In this document: piece by piece, positions 42,763 to 51,734 of the stretch
Position numbering within the stretch: the stretch's first letter is position 1
How the letters are laid out: every line of letters starts with the position of its first letter
Origin: Bacteroidales bacterium UBA4788
GTDB lineage: Bacteria > Bacteroidota > Bacteroidia > Bacteroidales > VadinHA17
Length of the DNA stretch: 64,000 bases
Direction of reading: 5' to 3'
Assembly (NCBI GenBank): GCA_002402965.1
Contig: DHGW01000092.1
Location: 1-64,000, forward strand
The notes under the pieces: model-generated
The model's input: the letters and a program-made list of their open reading frames with translations, nothing else
The model's database searches: none
Told to the model about the DNA's origin: nothing
Made by a program: the position numbers and the translations under genes

Positions 42763-44265
42763 TCATTTTTCGGGGTCATCAGCCCAGGTGGAAGCGGCCC
42801 TGACAGCTCTTTGCCAGCCGCGAACAAGGGATTCCCTCTCTTCCGGCTTCATCCGCGGCGTAAATATACGGTCGACATGCCACTGTCTCTTAACCTCTTC
42901 AACCCCGCTCCAGAACCCGGTGGCCAGGCCTGCCAGGAATGCAGCTCCGAGGGCTGTGGTCTCAGTTATTCCCGGGCGGACGACATCGGCATTCAGCAGG
43001 TCAGCCTGAAATTGCATAAGACTGCCGTTGGCTGTGGCCCCGCCGTCTACCCTTAACTCACTAATATCCAAACCTGAATCCTTTTCCATCGCAAGCAGCA
43101 CATCAAGTGTCTGGTAGGCAATGCTGTCAAGTGCAGCACGTGCTATGTGTGCAGCCGTGGCTCCCCGCGTGAGGCCGGTGATTGTACCCCTTGCATGCTG
43201 ATTCCAGTGAGGTGCACCCAGCCCGGCAAAGGCTGGCACAAAGTAAACCCCGTCTCGTGACTGAGCCTGAGAGGCAAGTTCCTCAACATCTGACGACTGC
43301 CGGATAATGCCCAGACCGTCCCGCAGCCACTGCACCACGGCACCGCCGATGAATATACTTCCCTCAAGGGCGTAAACGGTCTCACCACCTAACTTCCAGG
43401 CCACTGTGGCAAGCAGCTTGTTCTTTGACTCCGTCGGCCGGTTCCCGGTGTTCATCATCATGAAACAGCCTGTGCCGTAGGTGTTTTTAACCATGCCCTT
43501 CTCCACGCACATCTGCCCGAAGAGCGCAGCCTGCTGGTCGCCTGCTATACCTGCAACAGGAATCTGCGAGGTGAACGTGCCAGATGTCAGGCCATAAATC
43601 TCACTCGATGAGCGTACTTCAGGAAGAATCGATTCCGGAATATCAAAGAGTCTGAGCAGTTCCGGGTCCCACCTCAGGGTATGAATATTAAAAAGCATGG
43701 TGCGCGAAGCATTCGAGACATCAGTCACGTGCAGCCTGCCGCCCGTCAGGTTCCATAACAGCCATGAATCGACGGTGCCGAAGGCCAGCTTGCCCTTACC
43801 CGCCATCTCCCGTGCACCCTGCACATTGTCAAGTATCCACTTTATCTTCGTGGCTGAGAAATAGGCGTCAATAATAAGCCCAGTCTTCGGGGTTATTGTA
43901 CTGACGAGCCCATCCTCCCTTAGCCTGTCACAGTATTCTGCCGTTCGCCTGTCCTGCCAGACTATTGCATTGCAGACCGGCTTTCCGGTCTCCCTGTTCC
44001 ATACCACCGTTGTCTCCCTCTGGTTGGTTATCCCAATTGCAGCAATATCCGTGCTTTCGACGCCGGCCCGGGTAAGAACCTCAATAGCCACACCCGCCTG
44101 GGTAGACCATATCTCCTCAGGGTCATGCTCAACCCATCCCGGGTGCGGAAAAATCTGGGTGAACTCCTTACGGGCAACGGCAACAGGCATTCCGTTCCTG
44201 TTAAAGAGGATGGCCCTCGAGCTGGTTGTTCCCTGATCCAGAGAGAGAATAAAACTGTTCTTCAT
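42763..44265 (-). CDS. glpK: Glycerol kinase
   Basis: Phosphorylates glycerol to glycerol-3-phosphate with ATP in the cytoplasm. The 500-residue protein starts ILSLDQGTTSSRAILFNR (ATP and glycerol binding), then WQDRRTAEYCDRL, FGTVDSWLLWNLTGG, GDQQAALFGQMC, KNTYGTGCFMMMNTG and RVDGGATANGSLMQFQADLL. The ATG at 44265 gives the usual length; 44301 adds a nonconserved tail. It stands alone here: neither glpF nor a glycerol-3-phosphate dehydrogenase gene is adjacent. Confidence 0.97.
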   Translation of the reverse strand: MKNSFILSLDQGTTSSRAILFNRNGMPVAVARKEFTQIFPHPGWVEHDPEEIWSTQAGVAIEVLTRAGVESTDIAAIGITNQRETTVVWNRETGKPVCNAIVWQDRRTAEYCDRLREDGLVSTITPKTGLIIDAYFSATKIKWILDNVQGAREMAGKGKLAFGTVDSWLLWNLTGGRLHVTDVSNASRTMLFNIHTLRWDPELLRLFDIPESILPEVRSSSEIYGLTSGTFTSQIPVAGIAGDQQAALFGQMCVEKGMVKNTYGTGCFMMMNTGNRPTESKNKLLATVAWKLGGETVYALEGSIFIGGAVVQWLRDGLGIIRQSSDVEELASQAQSRDGVYFVPAFAGLGAPHWNQHARGTITGLTRGATAAHIARAALDSIAYQTLDVLLAMEKDSGLDISELRVDGGATANGSLMQFQADLLNADVVRPGITETTALGAAFLAGLATGFWSGVEEVKRQWHVDRIFTPRMKPEERESLVRGWQRAVRAASTWADDPEK

Positions 44266-44375
44266 CGTAAACGTGTGCTTTTCCTGATGAAAATCTGACA
44301 TCTAAAGTAGTAATTTTTGCATTGCGGCAATGTAGTCGTCACCGCCATGGAGGATGCGCATTTGCTCCTCATAAG

Positions 44376-44406
44376 TTGCCTGGAATTAATTTAAAATGTA
44401 AATTTG
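44376..44406 (+). promoter_or_regulatory. Bacteroidota-type promoter of the cytidylate-kinase-like gene
   Basis: TTG at 44376-44378, a 20-bp spacer and TAAATTTG at 44399-44406 match the -33 TTTG/-7 TAnnTTTG consensus in sequence and spacing. Transcription would start near 44413, giving a leader of about 17 nt before the ATG at 44430. Confidence 0.65.
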
Positions 44407-44429
44407 AGTATGACAAAACCCGGCACTAC

Positions 44430-45068
44430 ATGACACAGAGATATGTTATCACAATAGGCAGGCAGCTCGGCAGCGGAGGGCGGGAGATTGGACAGAAGCT
44501 CTCCGACAGGCTGGGTATTGCCTTCTACGACAAGGAACTGATACGGATATCTTCGCAACAAAGCGGTCTGAAGGAGGAGTTTTTCGAGAGGGTGGATGAA
44601 CAGAAGCACTTCAGCCTCTTCCCTGGCCTTTTAGGCATGCGCCCCAGCCTCACAGACGATTTCTTCTCGAATTATTACCTCAGCAACGAGTCACTCTTCA
44701 GAATCCAGAGCGACGTGATGAAAAGGCTTGCAGACGAGGGTTCCTGCATATTCGTGGGGAGATGTGCCGACTACGTCCTCAAGGATCTGCGTGACTGCCT
44801 TAATGTCTTCATAGGTGCAGATATGGATGACCGGATCCGGCGAATATCAGAGAGCCACAATATCACTGACAACAAGGCCAGGGATATGATTGAGAAGACC
44901 GACAAGGGCCGGTCAGGATATTACAATTATTTCAGTGGCAAAACATGGGGTGCTGCTGAATCATACCACCTCTGCATAAACTCTTCGCTCCTGGGCATAG
45001 AAGAAACGGTGAATCTTCTCCATCATGTGGCCGAGGAGAGATTCAGACTTTCACCTGATTGTAAGTGA
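44430..45068 (+). CDS. Cytidylate-kinase-like family protein
   Basis: A 212-residue P-loop kinase-like protein: start YVITIGRQLGSGGREIGQKLSDRLGIAFYDKELI has a phosphate loop of the form GRQLGSGG, and GSCIFVGRCADYVLKD and MIEKTDKGRSGYYNYFSGKTWG are the lid and base-recognition parts. This family is distinct from true CMP kinase (Cmk), and substrates are not settled. The ATG at 44430 lies just downstream of a full promoter; the upstream frame contains that promoter and is rejected. Confidence 0.88.
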   Translation: MTQRYVITIGRQLGSGGREIGQKLSDRLGIAFYDKELIRISSQQSGLKEEFFERVDEQKHFSLFPGLLGMRPSLTDDFFSNYYLSNESLFRIQSDVMKRLADEGSCIFVGRCADYVLKDLRDCLNVFIGADMDDRIRRISESHNITDNKARDMIEKTDKGRSGYYNYFSGKTWGAAESYHLCINSSLLGIEETVNLLHHVAEERFRLSPDCK

Positions 45069-45094
45069 ACTGGCAGCTCTTCACCTGAGAGTCA

Positions 45095-45531
45095 CTATGC
45101 TTTTTCAGCACAGTTGAACATCCACTGGGTGCCGAATCTGTCGCGGCAGCTGCCATAAAAGTCGCCCCAGAACATATCCTGAAGTTCCTGCTCAATTATC
45201 CCACCTTCAGAGAGGGCCATAAAGAGCCGCCTTGTCTCCTCCCTCGTATCAGGCATAACGTTAATGTAAACGCTGTTGCCGGAGCTGACCCGGAAGCCCA
45301 TCGACTGCGGCGCATCGCTGCCCATAAGTTTGACCCGCCAGTAATTGGGAGCGAGACGTGCATTACGAGGTTCCTGTCCTCATCCGGCAACGGAGGCATT
45401 TTCTCTGACGGCGGTACATCGCTGAAACGCATTATACCTCCTTCAAAATCACCACCAAAGATTCTTTTGTAAAAATTGAACGCCTCTTCCGTCTCCCTTG
45501 TGAAATTAAGATAAATACTCACTGATGCCAT
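45095..45531 (-). pseudogene. VOC/PhnB-type protein with a single frameshift
   Basis: The N-terminal part (45531 to about 45335) reads SVSIYLNFTRETEEAFNFYKRIFGG, RFSDVPPSEKMPPL and NLVMHVSLPITGG. The C-terminal half continues in another frame as KLMGSDAPQSMGFRV, NSVYINVMPDTREE and MFWGDFYGSCRDRFGTQWMF. Together they make a normal PhnB-like VOC-fold protein of about 145 residues. One base appears to be missing near 45335-45343 (in the GGCGGGTC stretch), which could be a true mutation or a sequencing error at a G run. Confidence 0.75.
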
Positions 45532-45618
45532 AGTCTTGTTTTTTAGTGTTCGGAATAAAAAAATCCCCTGATATTATACTTATAACAAAAGTGACAGAGG
45601 GAATGCTTTTCCTTATTC

Positions 45619-45858
45619 ATGGATTTCAGCACGATTTATTTTATTTTTATCCAAATTCATGAATTCATGGAAAGGACAATGGGGGTTCTTGCACCGGTCG
45701 TCATCATAGCCGGGGTCTTTATTCTGAATGCATATCTTTCCGCCCGACGGGTAACAGGCTATATTGCAAAGCCCGGTTCAACAGAGAAGATGAGGTACCG
45801 GATCAGGAGCATGCATCCTCGGCCTGCTTCCGCCTGCTGCATCCGAACTGAATCTTAG
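45619..45858 (+). CDS. Possible small membrane protein (doubtful)
   Basis: A 79-codon frame with one hydrophobic segment (MGVLAPVVIIAGVFILNAYLS) followed by a basic, unstructured tail (RYRIRSMHPRPASACC). No family, promoter or operon context supports it. It could equally be a remnant of a larger gene. Confidence 0.25.
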   Translation: MDFSTIYFIFIQIHEFMERTMGVLAPVVIIAGVFILNAYLSARRVTGYIAKPGSTEKMRYRIRSMHPRPASACCIRTES

Positions 45859-45956
45859 TCCGCCACCATCAATAAGATCAAACCGGAGATGATTCGGAGA
45901 TCAGCATAAGGTTGATATTGCCGGCTATTCTCACGCTAATATGATCATTTTAAGTT

Positions 45957-45986
45957 AAAAAAAAGTCCCGCCGTTTCGGGCGGGAC
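45957..45986 (-). terminator. Terminator of the cold-shock gene
   Basis: Perfect 8-bp GC-rich stem (45979-45986 with 45965-45972) around a 6-nt loop, followed on the minus strand by eight T (45957-45964). It lies 31 bp beyond the cold-shock stop codon. Confidence 0.9.
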
Positions 45987-46017
45987 CAAGGTCATTAAAT
46001 GTACATTATATTGTTAA

Positions 46018-46209
46018 CTATGCAAGTCTTACATTAACGGCATTTAAACCTTTCTTACCCTCCTGGAGGTCAAATGTTACTTCGTCATTCTCCTTGATCT
46101 TGTCGATCAGTCCTGTCGAATGTACAAAATACTCTTTCGATGAGTTGGCGTCTTTAATGAATCCAAAACCCTTGGAGACATTGAAAAATTTAACAATTCC
46201 TTTATTCAT
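46018..46209 (-). CDS. Cold-shock protein (CspA family)
   Basis: A 63-residue OB-fold RNA-binding protein: RNP1 SKGFGFIKD and RNP2 KEYFVHST are present, with MNKGIVKFF start and AVNV end as in CspA-type proteins. It should bind single-stranded RNA and DNA and melt mRNA structure. It stands alone between trkH and a strong terminator, with its own -7 box at 46233-46240. Confidence 0.95.
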   Translation of the reverse strand: MNKGIVKFFNVSKGFGFIKDANSSKEYFVHSTGLIDKIKENDEVTFDLQEGKKGLNAVNVRLA

Positions 46210-46232
46210 AAATGATGATTTTTATTTGGGTA

Positions 46233-46240
46233 CAAATTTA
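46233..46240 (-). promoter_or_regulatory. Promoter -7 box of the cold-shock gene
   Basis: TAAATTTG on the minus strand matches TAnnTTTG and ends 23 bp before the start codon. No TTTG at the expected -33 spacing. Confidence 0.45.
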
Positions 46241-46304
46241 AACGAGTTTTTGAGATATTTATGTTTTTACAGGCAAAAAAAATGTTTCCTTGAATAAATT
46301 GTGC

Positions 46305-47750
46305 CTACTTTTTCCAGAATGCTTTTGTAAAGAGAGCAATTATAGTAAAAATCTCCAGTCGGCCTACGATCATCAGTATCACCATGGTCATCTTGGCCGT
46401 ACTGTTAAAATGAGCATAATTGCCCATATTGCCGGAAGCACCCATTCCCGGTCCGACGCAGGCAAGGGATGAAGCGGAAGCGCCTGCAGCCTCAACGGCC
46501 GGTATGCCCGAGATGATCATGATGACCATCCCGATGATAAAAATGATCAGAAAAAGCTGAATGAATACTGTCATAAGGCTGTTTATGTTGTCAGGCACCA
46601 CCTGTCCGTTAAGCTTGACAGGCATTATGGCATTGGGGTGCAGGAGCTTTACGCTGACGTTATGCAGGTTCTTGAGGGCAATCAGATGACGGGCCATCTT
46701 TATGCCGCCGGTGGTTGAACCGGTGGATCCGCCGGAAAAGATCAGCAGGAAAATCAGGACCAGGGCTGCCTGGGGCCAAACGGTATAATCGGTGGTTGCA
46801 TAACCGGTAGTGGATATCGTGGAAACCACCTGGAAGAAGGCGTGCCTGAAGGCTTGCTCAAAGTTCCTTTCGGTTCCCGTGTATAAAATCATCGTCACAG
46901 TTACTACTGCGGCAGTAGTGAAGAATATATAAAACCAAAGCTCTTCATTCGATTTTACCCTGGAGAAATTTCTCTTCAGTATGAAATAGAAGACCACGAA
47001 GCTGGCTGCAGAAAGGAACATGAATACTCCTATTACGTACTGTATATAAGCTGAATAACCTGAAATACTGGTATTCTTCGTTGAAAATCCCCCGGTGGCA
47101 ACCGTACCGAACGCGTGACAGAAGCTGTCAAAAAGGTCCATGCCTCCGGCTGTCAGCATCAGAATCAGGACCACAGTCAGCAGCAGATAAATCATAAGGA
47201 CAGCCAGGGCCACTGATTTGGTGCGGGGGAGCATCTTTTCCTTCAGGGATGATTCAAGCGAAAAGAGGCTGTAACCCCCCACCTTTAGTGAAGGAAGAAT
47301 GATAATCACCAGCAGAATGATGCCAATACCTCCAATCCAGTGGGTCAGGCTGCGCCAGAAAAGCACCGACTTTGACAGGATCTCAATATTTGTAAGTGTT
47401 GAAGCCCCGGTTGTACTATAGCCAGAAACGCTCTCGAATATAATATTTATAATCCCCGTGATCTCACCGCTGAAAAAGTAAGGGAGTGTGCCTGACAGGC
47501 CAAGGGTTATCCACCCGAGTGTGACGCTCAGGTACCCCTCCCTCGCTGTCACTTTCTGGTGGAGAGGACTATGAGTCAGAAAGTAAAACAGACCACCCGG
47601 TATCATTGTCGTTACAAATGACAGCAGAAATGGCATTACAGGCTCTGAATAGACCAGTGCAACCGGTATGCATAGGAGAAACGATGCGGCTGAGATCATC
47701 AGGATAAGCCCGATAATCTTTAATACGGATCTGAAATTGATGGTGTTCAT
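46305..47750 (-). CDS. TrkH-type potassium uptake protein
   Basis: A 481-residue membrane protein with about ten helices and four TrkH pore loops, each with a filter-like Gly-containing turn: SVSGYSTTGASTLTN, HAFGTVATGGFSTKN, QVVSTISTTGYATTDY and ASSLACVGPGMGASGN. It moves K+ (possibly with Na+ or H+) through the inner membrane and normally works with a TrkA/KtrA RCK subunit, which is not in the window. GGSTGSTTGGIKMAR is a family hallmark. Confidence 0.94.
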   Translation of the reverse strand: MNTINFRSVLKIIGLILMISAASFLLCIPVALVYSEPVMPFLLSFVTTMIPGGLFYFLTHSPLHQKVTAREGYLSVTLGWITLGLSGTLPYFFSGEITGIINIIFESVSGYSTTGASTLTNIEILSKSVLFWRSLTHWIGGIGIILLVIIILPSLKVGGYSLFSLESSLKEKMLPRTKSVALAVLMIYLLLTVVLILMLTAGGMDLFDSFCHAFGTVATGGFSTKNTSISGYSAYIQYVIGVFMFLSAASFVVFYFILKRNFSRVKSNEELWFYIFFTTAAVVTVTMILYTGTERNFEQAFRHAFFQVVSTISTTGYATTDYTVWPQAALVLIFLLIFSGGSTGSTTGGIKMARHLIALKNLHNVSVKLLHPNAIMPVKLNGQVVPDNINSLMTVFIQLFLIIFIIGMVIMIISGIPAVEAAGASASSLACVGPGMGASGNMGNYAHFNSTAKMTMVILMIVGRLEIFTIIALFTKAFWKK

Positions 47751-47796
47751 ACCACCTTGTCTGTGTCAGACCGGGGCATGTAATCTCCGGTCGTCG

Positions 47797-47870
47797 TGAT
47801 TCCGGAGCGACTCGAACGCTCGACCCACAGCTTAGAAGGCTGTTGCTCTATCCAACTGAGCTACGGAACC
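47797..47870 (-). tRNA. tRNA-Arg (anticodon TCT)
   Basis: A full cloverleaf of 74 nt on the minus strand. The acceptor is GGTTCCG paired with CGGAATC (one G-U), the D arm AGCTCAGTTGGATAGAGC, the anticodon stem ACAGC/GCTGT with loop CTTCTAA, and the T arm GAGCGTTCGAGTCGCTC. Anticodon TCT reads AGA (Arg). CCA is not encoded. No integrase or att-like repeat lies beside it. Confidence 0.95.
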
Positions 47871-48011
47871 GTACCACGGTTTCTAAAAAACCGCCGCAAA
47901 TATAATCAGATTTTTCCGTTTGACAACAGATTACTGCAGGTCTCGTGAGCTTCAGGCTATGTACACCGGGTTAACCGGTCATTATGAGGCCGCACCTGTT
48001 CCAGACCACAA

Positions 48012-49787
48012 TCAGGCTGTCCTCATCCAGTTGACCAGCCCTTTCTTCACGATAATCTCCTTCAGTTCCGGTGGCAGCGGCTCGAAGGCGAACTGTTTAT
48101 TCCCGACCTTCAGTGTGCCTTTGTCAAAGTCAATATCCACCCTGTCGCCCGGCTTATAGGCTTCCACAGCCTCCTTGTGGACTATGAGCGGAAGACCCTG
48201 ATTGATGGAGGAGCGATAAAAGATTCGGTTGACGGATTTAATTATCACCGCCTTGATTCCAAGTTGAGCCAGACCAACAGAAGGATGTTCTCGGGAGCTT
48301 CCGCAGCCGAAGTTGTCGCCGGCAATGATTATGTCACCTGGCTGGGCATTCTTGCTGAAGGAGGGGTCAAAATCGCCGAACAGTAACGGTAGTATGGCAG
48401 CCGCATCCGAACTCATTACAGTGTAGGTGTGTTTCCCTGCAAACATCTGGTCAGTGTTCAGGTTATCCACATCGGCATAGTTCCATACGTTACCCTCTCT
48501 CCTGCTCTCACCCTCACTGATTGTGTTGGTTTTGCTCTGGGGCGGATTGAATGGGAAGAGTTCGTCGCCCTTCACAATCCTCGGATCAGTGATCACACCG
48601 GTAATTGCTGAGGCGGCGACTGTTGCCGGGGAGGCAAGATAGATTGAGGCTTCTTTGTTTCCCATCCTGCCAAGGAAATTGCGGTTGGCAGTTGATATCA
48701 CCGTGTGCCCGGAAGCAGGAATTCCCTGGCCTGTGCCAAGGCAGGGTCCGCAGCTGGGACTGAGGATATTGGCTCCGGCCTCAATGAGGTCGGTGACTAG
48801 CCCCTCCCTGATGGCCTGCAGGTAGATATCCTTCGATGCAGGTATAATATGAAGCTGGAATCCGGGCTTTACCAATGCTCCCCGCAGAACTGCTGCTGCA
48901 GTCCTCAGATCTTCAATCCTTCCGTTGGTGCAGGTGCCAATGAGACCTTCGTGCACTACCGTACCGGCTACGGAGGCAACCGACTTGATATTATCCACAT
49001 GGTGTGGTGCGGCAACCAGAGGGAAGACCTTTGCCAGGTCAATGGAGATGCGGCAGCGGTACTCAGCAGCTTCATCAGCCCATAAGCCGCTCGTATCTGA
49101 GCCGATGTACTTCTGGAGAACCTCATCAGCCGGAAAGACAGCATTCTTTGCCCCCATCTCCGAAGCCAGGTTGGCAACAGTCATCCTATCGCTCACACTA
49201 AGGGTGGCAACGCCCTCACCGTGGAACTCAATGGACATGTAGTTGGCGCCGTCAGACCCCAGCATTCCGATAATCCACAGCGAAAGATCCTTGGCACTGA
49301 CACCCGGACGAAGCTTGCCCTTAAGGTCGATCCTCATTGAAGGCGGCACCAGGAACCAGGTCTCACCCCTTTTCCATATTCCTGCTGCCTCTGTGCGGTC
49401 TATTCCTGCTGCAAGTGCGTTGAATGCCCCTGCAGTGCATGTGTGACTGTCGGACCCGACAATGATCATGCCCGGACGGGCGTGATGTGACATCATCTGG
49501 TGACAGATGCCCATGCCGGAATCATAAAACTTCCTGATGCCCTGTGCGGCAACAATGTTCCGGATGTCCTGGTATTGCGTCGCAAGTTTCGCGTCGGCGG
49601 GAGGCGCATTGTGATCGAGGACCACCACCATCTGTTCGGGATCGGAAACCTTCTCCCCTCCCATCTTGCGGAAAGTCTGGAAGATACTGGAGGTGTTGTC
49701 ATGCGTCAGGATAAGATCAGGTTTCCTGAATACCACCGCTCCCTCGGGAGCGCCAAGCACCTTTTCAACAAATGTCATTGGTTTCAT
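48012..49787 (-). CDS. Fused LeuC-LeuD-type hydro-lyase B (aconitase superfamily)
   Basis: A 591-residue protein with the iron-sulfur domains (LeuC-like, 1-395) and the swivel domain (LeuD-like, about 440-591) in one chain. Cluster cysteines are in GTCTNGRIEDLR and SPSCGPCLGTGQ; early blocks are VVLDHNAP and VGSDSHTCTAGAFNALAAGI. The swivel has AGDNFGCGSSREHPSVGL with the substrate Arg/Ser loop. The reaction is dehydration/rehydration of a 2- or 3-hydroxy acid, exact substrate unclear (3-isopropylmalate, methylmalate or homocitrate type). Follows paralogue A by 18 bp. Confidence 0.85.
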   Translation of the reverse strand: MKPMTFVEKVLGAPEGAVVFRKPDLILTHDNTSSIFQTFRKMGGEKVSDPEQMVVVLDHNAPPADAKLATQYQDIRNIVAAQGIRKFYDSGMGICHQMMSHHARPGMIIVGSDSHTCTAGAFNALAAGIDRTEAAGIWKRGETWFLVPPSMRIDLKGKLRPGVSAKDLSLWIIGMLGSDGANYMSIEFHGEGVATLSVSDRMTVANLASEMGAKNAVFPADEVLQKYIGSDTSGLWADEAAEYRCRISIDLAKVFPLVAAPHHVDNIKSVASVAGTVVHEGLIGTCTNGRIEDLRTAAAVLRGALVKPGFQLHIIPASKDIYLQAIREGLVTDLIEAGANILSPSCGPCLGTGQGIPASGHTVISTANRNFLGRMGNKEASIYLASPATVAASAITGVITDPRIVKGDELFPFNPPQSKTNTISEGESRREGNVWNYADVDNLNTDQMFAGKHTYTVMSSDAAAILPLLFGDFDPSFSKNAQPGDIIIAGDNFGCGSSREHPSVGLAQLGIKAVIIKSVNRIFYRSSINQGLPLIVHKEAVEAYKPGDRVDIDFDKGTLKVGNKQFAFEPLPPELKEIIVKKGLVNWMRTA

Positions 49788-49805
49788 GTTTGATGTATGT
49801 TTTTC

Positions 49806-51623
49806 TTAAACTTTGCCTAACAGACCGCCTCTTTTATATATTTCATACTGTGCGTCGTAGAAAGGATTAATTAAAGTCTTCATTCCATTGCGCTCATTGA
49901 CAGCCTCACCGGTAAGAAGGTTGACAGAGATGACATCCTGGTCTTTCAGATCGATGACATCAAGTGAGTTGCAGGTGAGCACCGGGAATGCAGCGTTAAT
50001 AGCATTGCGCTCGTAAATAGCCCCGAATGAGCGGGCAATCACTGCCTGAACACCCAGTGACACGAAGCAGTCGACCGCCTGCTGGCGTGAACTGCCGCTG
50101 CCGAAGTTCCTGCCGGCGACGATGAGGTCACCTGCCTGAGCCCTTTTTGCGAAGTCCTTGTATCCTTCCAGGTTATCGAGGGCATACTGCCCCATCTCGC
50201 GTATGTCGGTGATGGCCAGGTAACGGTTATGGAAGATCATGTCGGTATCAATGTTGTCACGGTCTATCAGCCATACTCTGCCCCTGATGAGGGTCGGCCT
50301 CTCTACTGTTCCGGTCATTTTAGGTGCGGAGGCAGCCAGCGGCTGTTCGGAGCTGTACCTGGTCTCAAGTGGTGAAGCCGGAACAGCGTCAGGCGTGGTT
50401 ATGTATCCGGCAATTGCCGATGACGCCACCACTGAGGGGGATGCAAGGAAAACGCTTCCCTGCCCTTGTTTGCCGGGGAAATTTCTGTTGCCAGTGGAGA
50501 TGGTCACCTCTCCCTTGCCATTCTGTCCCACCTGTCCGGCGGCACAGCCTGCACAGCCTGCATTTGAGACCAGCGCGCCGGCATCCTTGAATACCACCAT
50601 GAGTCCCTCGTCAAGGCACTGTTTCCAAATGGCATCCGTAGAGGGCACTATCTTGAGGACAACACCAGGAGCGACCTTCTTTCCCCTGAGTATCGCAGCC
50701 GTCATACGCATATCCTCGATCCGGCCATTGGTGCAGCTGCCGATGAAGGCCGAGTCAATCCTTGTAACAGGTAACTCCTTCACTCCCACAGTGTCATGCG
50801 GTTCACCAGGGCGTGATACCATCGGTACAAATGTAGTGACGTCAATATCGGCCGTGATATCATACTTTGCATCCGCATCTGCATAAACAGGCTCAAAGGG
50901 CGACCTGGCTCGTGCCCTGCAATAATCGATAATCCCTGGTGTAGGCGGGAAGAGGATGATTATTCCGCCCATCTCCGTTGCCATGGAGGCGATGGTGATG
51001 CGCTCATCAAGGGTCATCTGTTCAGTGGCATCACCGTAGAGCTCAATACTGTATCCCAGCAGGGTATTGGCGCCATAGATGCGCAAAAGATTCAGGATGA
51101 CATCCTTTGCTGTTACGCCCTCCGGCAGTGTGCCGTTAAGGGTCAGCTTCACCGAGGCCGGAACCTTAAACCATACACGACCGCTGTTCCATGCCGCGGC
51201 GATGTCCATATCACCCATCCCCTGGCCGAAAGCTCCCACGGCTCCGAGAATGTTGGCATGCGAGTCGGTCGATACCGCCGTCGAACCCGGCCAGACATAA
51301 CCCTCTTCCATGAGCAGGTGGGTGCCTATTCCGGCATTGATGTCGTAAACCTTTATGCCGTTGTTACGAGCATATTGCCTGCATATATGCTGGTTGACCG
51401 CATACTTCTGATCGGAGCCCGTGGGATTGCAGTCGAAGGTAAAGAGAGTCTTCTCCGGATCATCAACCTTCAGTCCGAAATCGTTCAGGTTCTTCACCAC
51501 ATTTGCGCCGCCGAAGTCCCTGGCAGCGCGGGCGTCAATGGTTATGTCAACAATGTCACCCGGCTTAACTGTATCGTATCTGGAGTGAGCGGCAATGATT
51601 TTTTCAGTTATTGTCATTCCCAT
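49806..51623 (-). CDS. Fused LeuC-LeuD-type hydro-lyase A (aconitase superfamily)
   Basis: A 605-residue paralogue of the next gene. The LeuC-like half carries GGANVVKNLNDFG, STDSHANILGAVGAFGQGM (His replaced around the DSHANIL block), GSCTNGRIEDMR and SNAGCAGCAAGQ (cluster Cys trio). The swivel half holds AGRNFGSGSSRQQAVDCF, where SRQQA differs from the SREHP of gene B. The distinct swivel loop argues for a different substrate. Start ATG 51623; ATG 51617 also possible. A TAAATTTG box lies upstream. Confidence 0.85.
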   Translation of the reverse strand: MGMTITEKIIAAHSRYDTVKPGDIVDITIDARAARDFGGANVVKNLNDFGLKVDDPEKTLFTFDCNPTGSDQKYAVNQHICRQYARNNGIKVYDINAGIGTHLLMEEGYVWPGSTAVSTDSHANILGAVGAFGQGMGDMDIAAAWNSGRVWFKVPASVKLTLNGTLPEGVTAKDVILNLLRIYGANTLLGYSIELYGDATEQMTLDERITIASMATEMGGIIILFPPTPGIIDYCRARARSPFEPVYADADAKYDITADIDVTTFVPMVSRPGEPHDTVGVKELPVTRIDSAFIGSCTNGRIEDMRMTAAILRGKKVAPGVVLKIVPSTDAIWKQCLDEGLMVVFKDAGALVSNAGCAGCAAGQVGQNGKGEVTISTGNRNFPGKQGQGSVFLASPSVVASSAIAGYITTPDAVPASPLETRYSSEQPLAASAPKMTGTVERPTLIRGRVWLIDRDNIDTDMIFHNRYLAITDIREMGQYALDNLEGYKDFAKRAQAGDLIVAGRNFGSGSSRQQAVDCFVSLGVQAVIARSFGAIYERNAINAAFPVLTCNSLDVIDLKDQDVISVNLLTGEAVNERNGMKTLINPFYDAQYEIYKRGGLLGKV

Positions 51624-51652
51624 GGTCGTGAGGTTTTTTGTTGGTTCAGAGG

Positions 51653-51660
51653 CAAATTTA
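51653..51660 (-). promoter_or_regulatory. Possible promoter -7 box of hydro-lyase pair
   Basis: TAAATTTG matches TAnnTTTG on the minus strand, 29 bp ahead of the start codon of hydro-lyase A. A correctly spaced -33 element was not seen. Confidence 0.4.
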
Positions 51661-51734
51661 GCAATACGGATCAATCCCCGTTATGAAAAATATCATGCGT
51701 TGGATGCAGATTTAAGAGAGAATCCCCCGGAAAA

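Larger units (their letters stand above)
45532..46017. other. Gap with only a doubtful small gene and a terminator
   Basis: 486 bp between the VOC remnant and the cold-shock gene. It holds the weak 79-codon frame at 45619-45858 and the cspA-type terminator at 45957-45986, both listed separately. The rest (45532-45618 and 45859-45956) is A+T-rich, without a recognised feature. Confidence 0.5.

Noticed and set aside
47797..47870. Integration site at tRNA-Arg
   Set aside because: No integrase, no duplicated tRNA 3' end and no change of gene content beside it.
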